The notes under the pieces are model-generated. The model was given only the letters and a program-made list of their open reading frames with translations, was not told where the DNA came from and searched no databases. This document shows, piece by piece, positions 38,836 to 38,897 of a stretch of DNA of 38,897 nt; the stretch's first letter is position 1; every line of letters starts with the position of its first letter. Made by a program: the position numbers and the translations under genes. Origin of the DNA: Synergistaceae bacterium (GTDB lineage Bacteria > Synergistota > Synergistia > Synergistales > Aminobacteriaceae). Location of the stretch: contig JAAYLU010000041.1 in NCBI GenBank assembly GCA_012521675.1, positions 1-38,897 of the forward strand. The letters are read 5' to 3'.

Positions 38836-38897
<62 letters not shown>

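Overview
The window is a gene-dense, GC-rich chromosomal segment in which every supported gene lies on the minus strand. It therefore reads from right (38897) to left (1). The organism looks like a Synergistota bacterium, an anaerobic amino-acid fermenter with a diderm envelope. That is inferred from three things: a ferredoxin-dependent 2-oxoacid oxidoreductase cluster, a PilQ secretin that requires an outer membrane, and a Firmicutes-like order efp - CD1247-domain gene - asp23 - nusB. The taxonomic call is by impression, not by a database match.

Region 1 (38897-38558) holds the 3' end of a 16S rRNA gene, tRNA-Ile(GAT), tRNA-Ala(TGC) and then a strong intrinsic terminator. The 23S gene expected after the tRNA pair is absent and type IV pilus genes follow, so this rRNA operon appears split.

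Region 2 (38557-23229) is a complete-looking type IV pilus locus: pilB, pilT, pilC, two tandem major-type pilins, PilV-, PilW- and PilX-like minor pilins, a PilY1 adhesin, then pilM, pilN, pilO, a PilP-like gene and the secretin pilQ. Recognisable promoters lie before pilB, pilC and the first pilin, with a weaker candidate before pilM. No prepilin peptidase gene is present, so it must be elsewhere.

Region 3 (23214-4822) is a long housekeeping array: efp, a CD1247-domain zinc-ribbon gene, asp23, a small membrane protein gene, nusB, xseA, mtnA, ahcY, mtaD, alaS, ruvX, mutS, mutL, miaA, ispH and rpsA, closed by a strong terminator. Most neighbours overlap by a few bases or sit within 50 bp, which suggests co-transcription and translational coupling. 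mtnA-ahcY-mtaD form a small module that recycles S-adenosylmethionine by-products, and the AhcY sequence suggests it may use S-inosylhomocysteine.

Region 4 (4791-1) carries def and fmt (formyl-methionine cycle), a P-loop ATPase of unknown function, and a four-subunit 2-oxoacid:ferredoxin oxidoreductase whose gamma gene runs off the left edge. Non-ATG starts (GTG, TTG) are common throughout and were chosen from Shine-Dalgarno position and gene overlaps. There are no insertion sequences, CRISPR arrays or prophage genes, and no gene-free stretch longer than about 250 bases.
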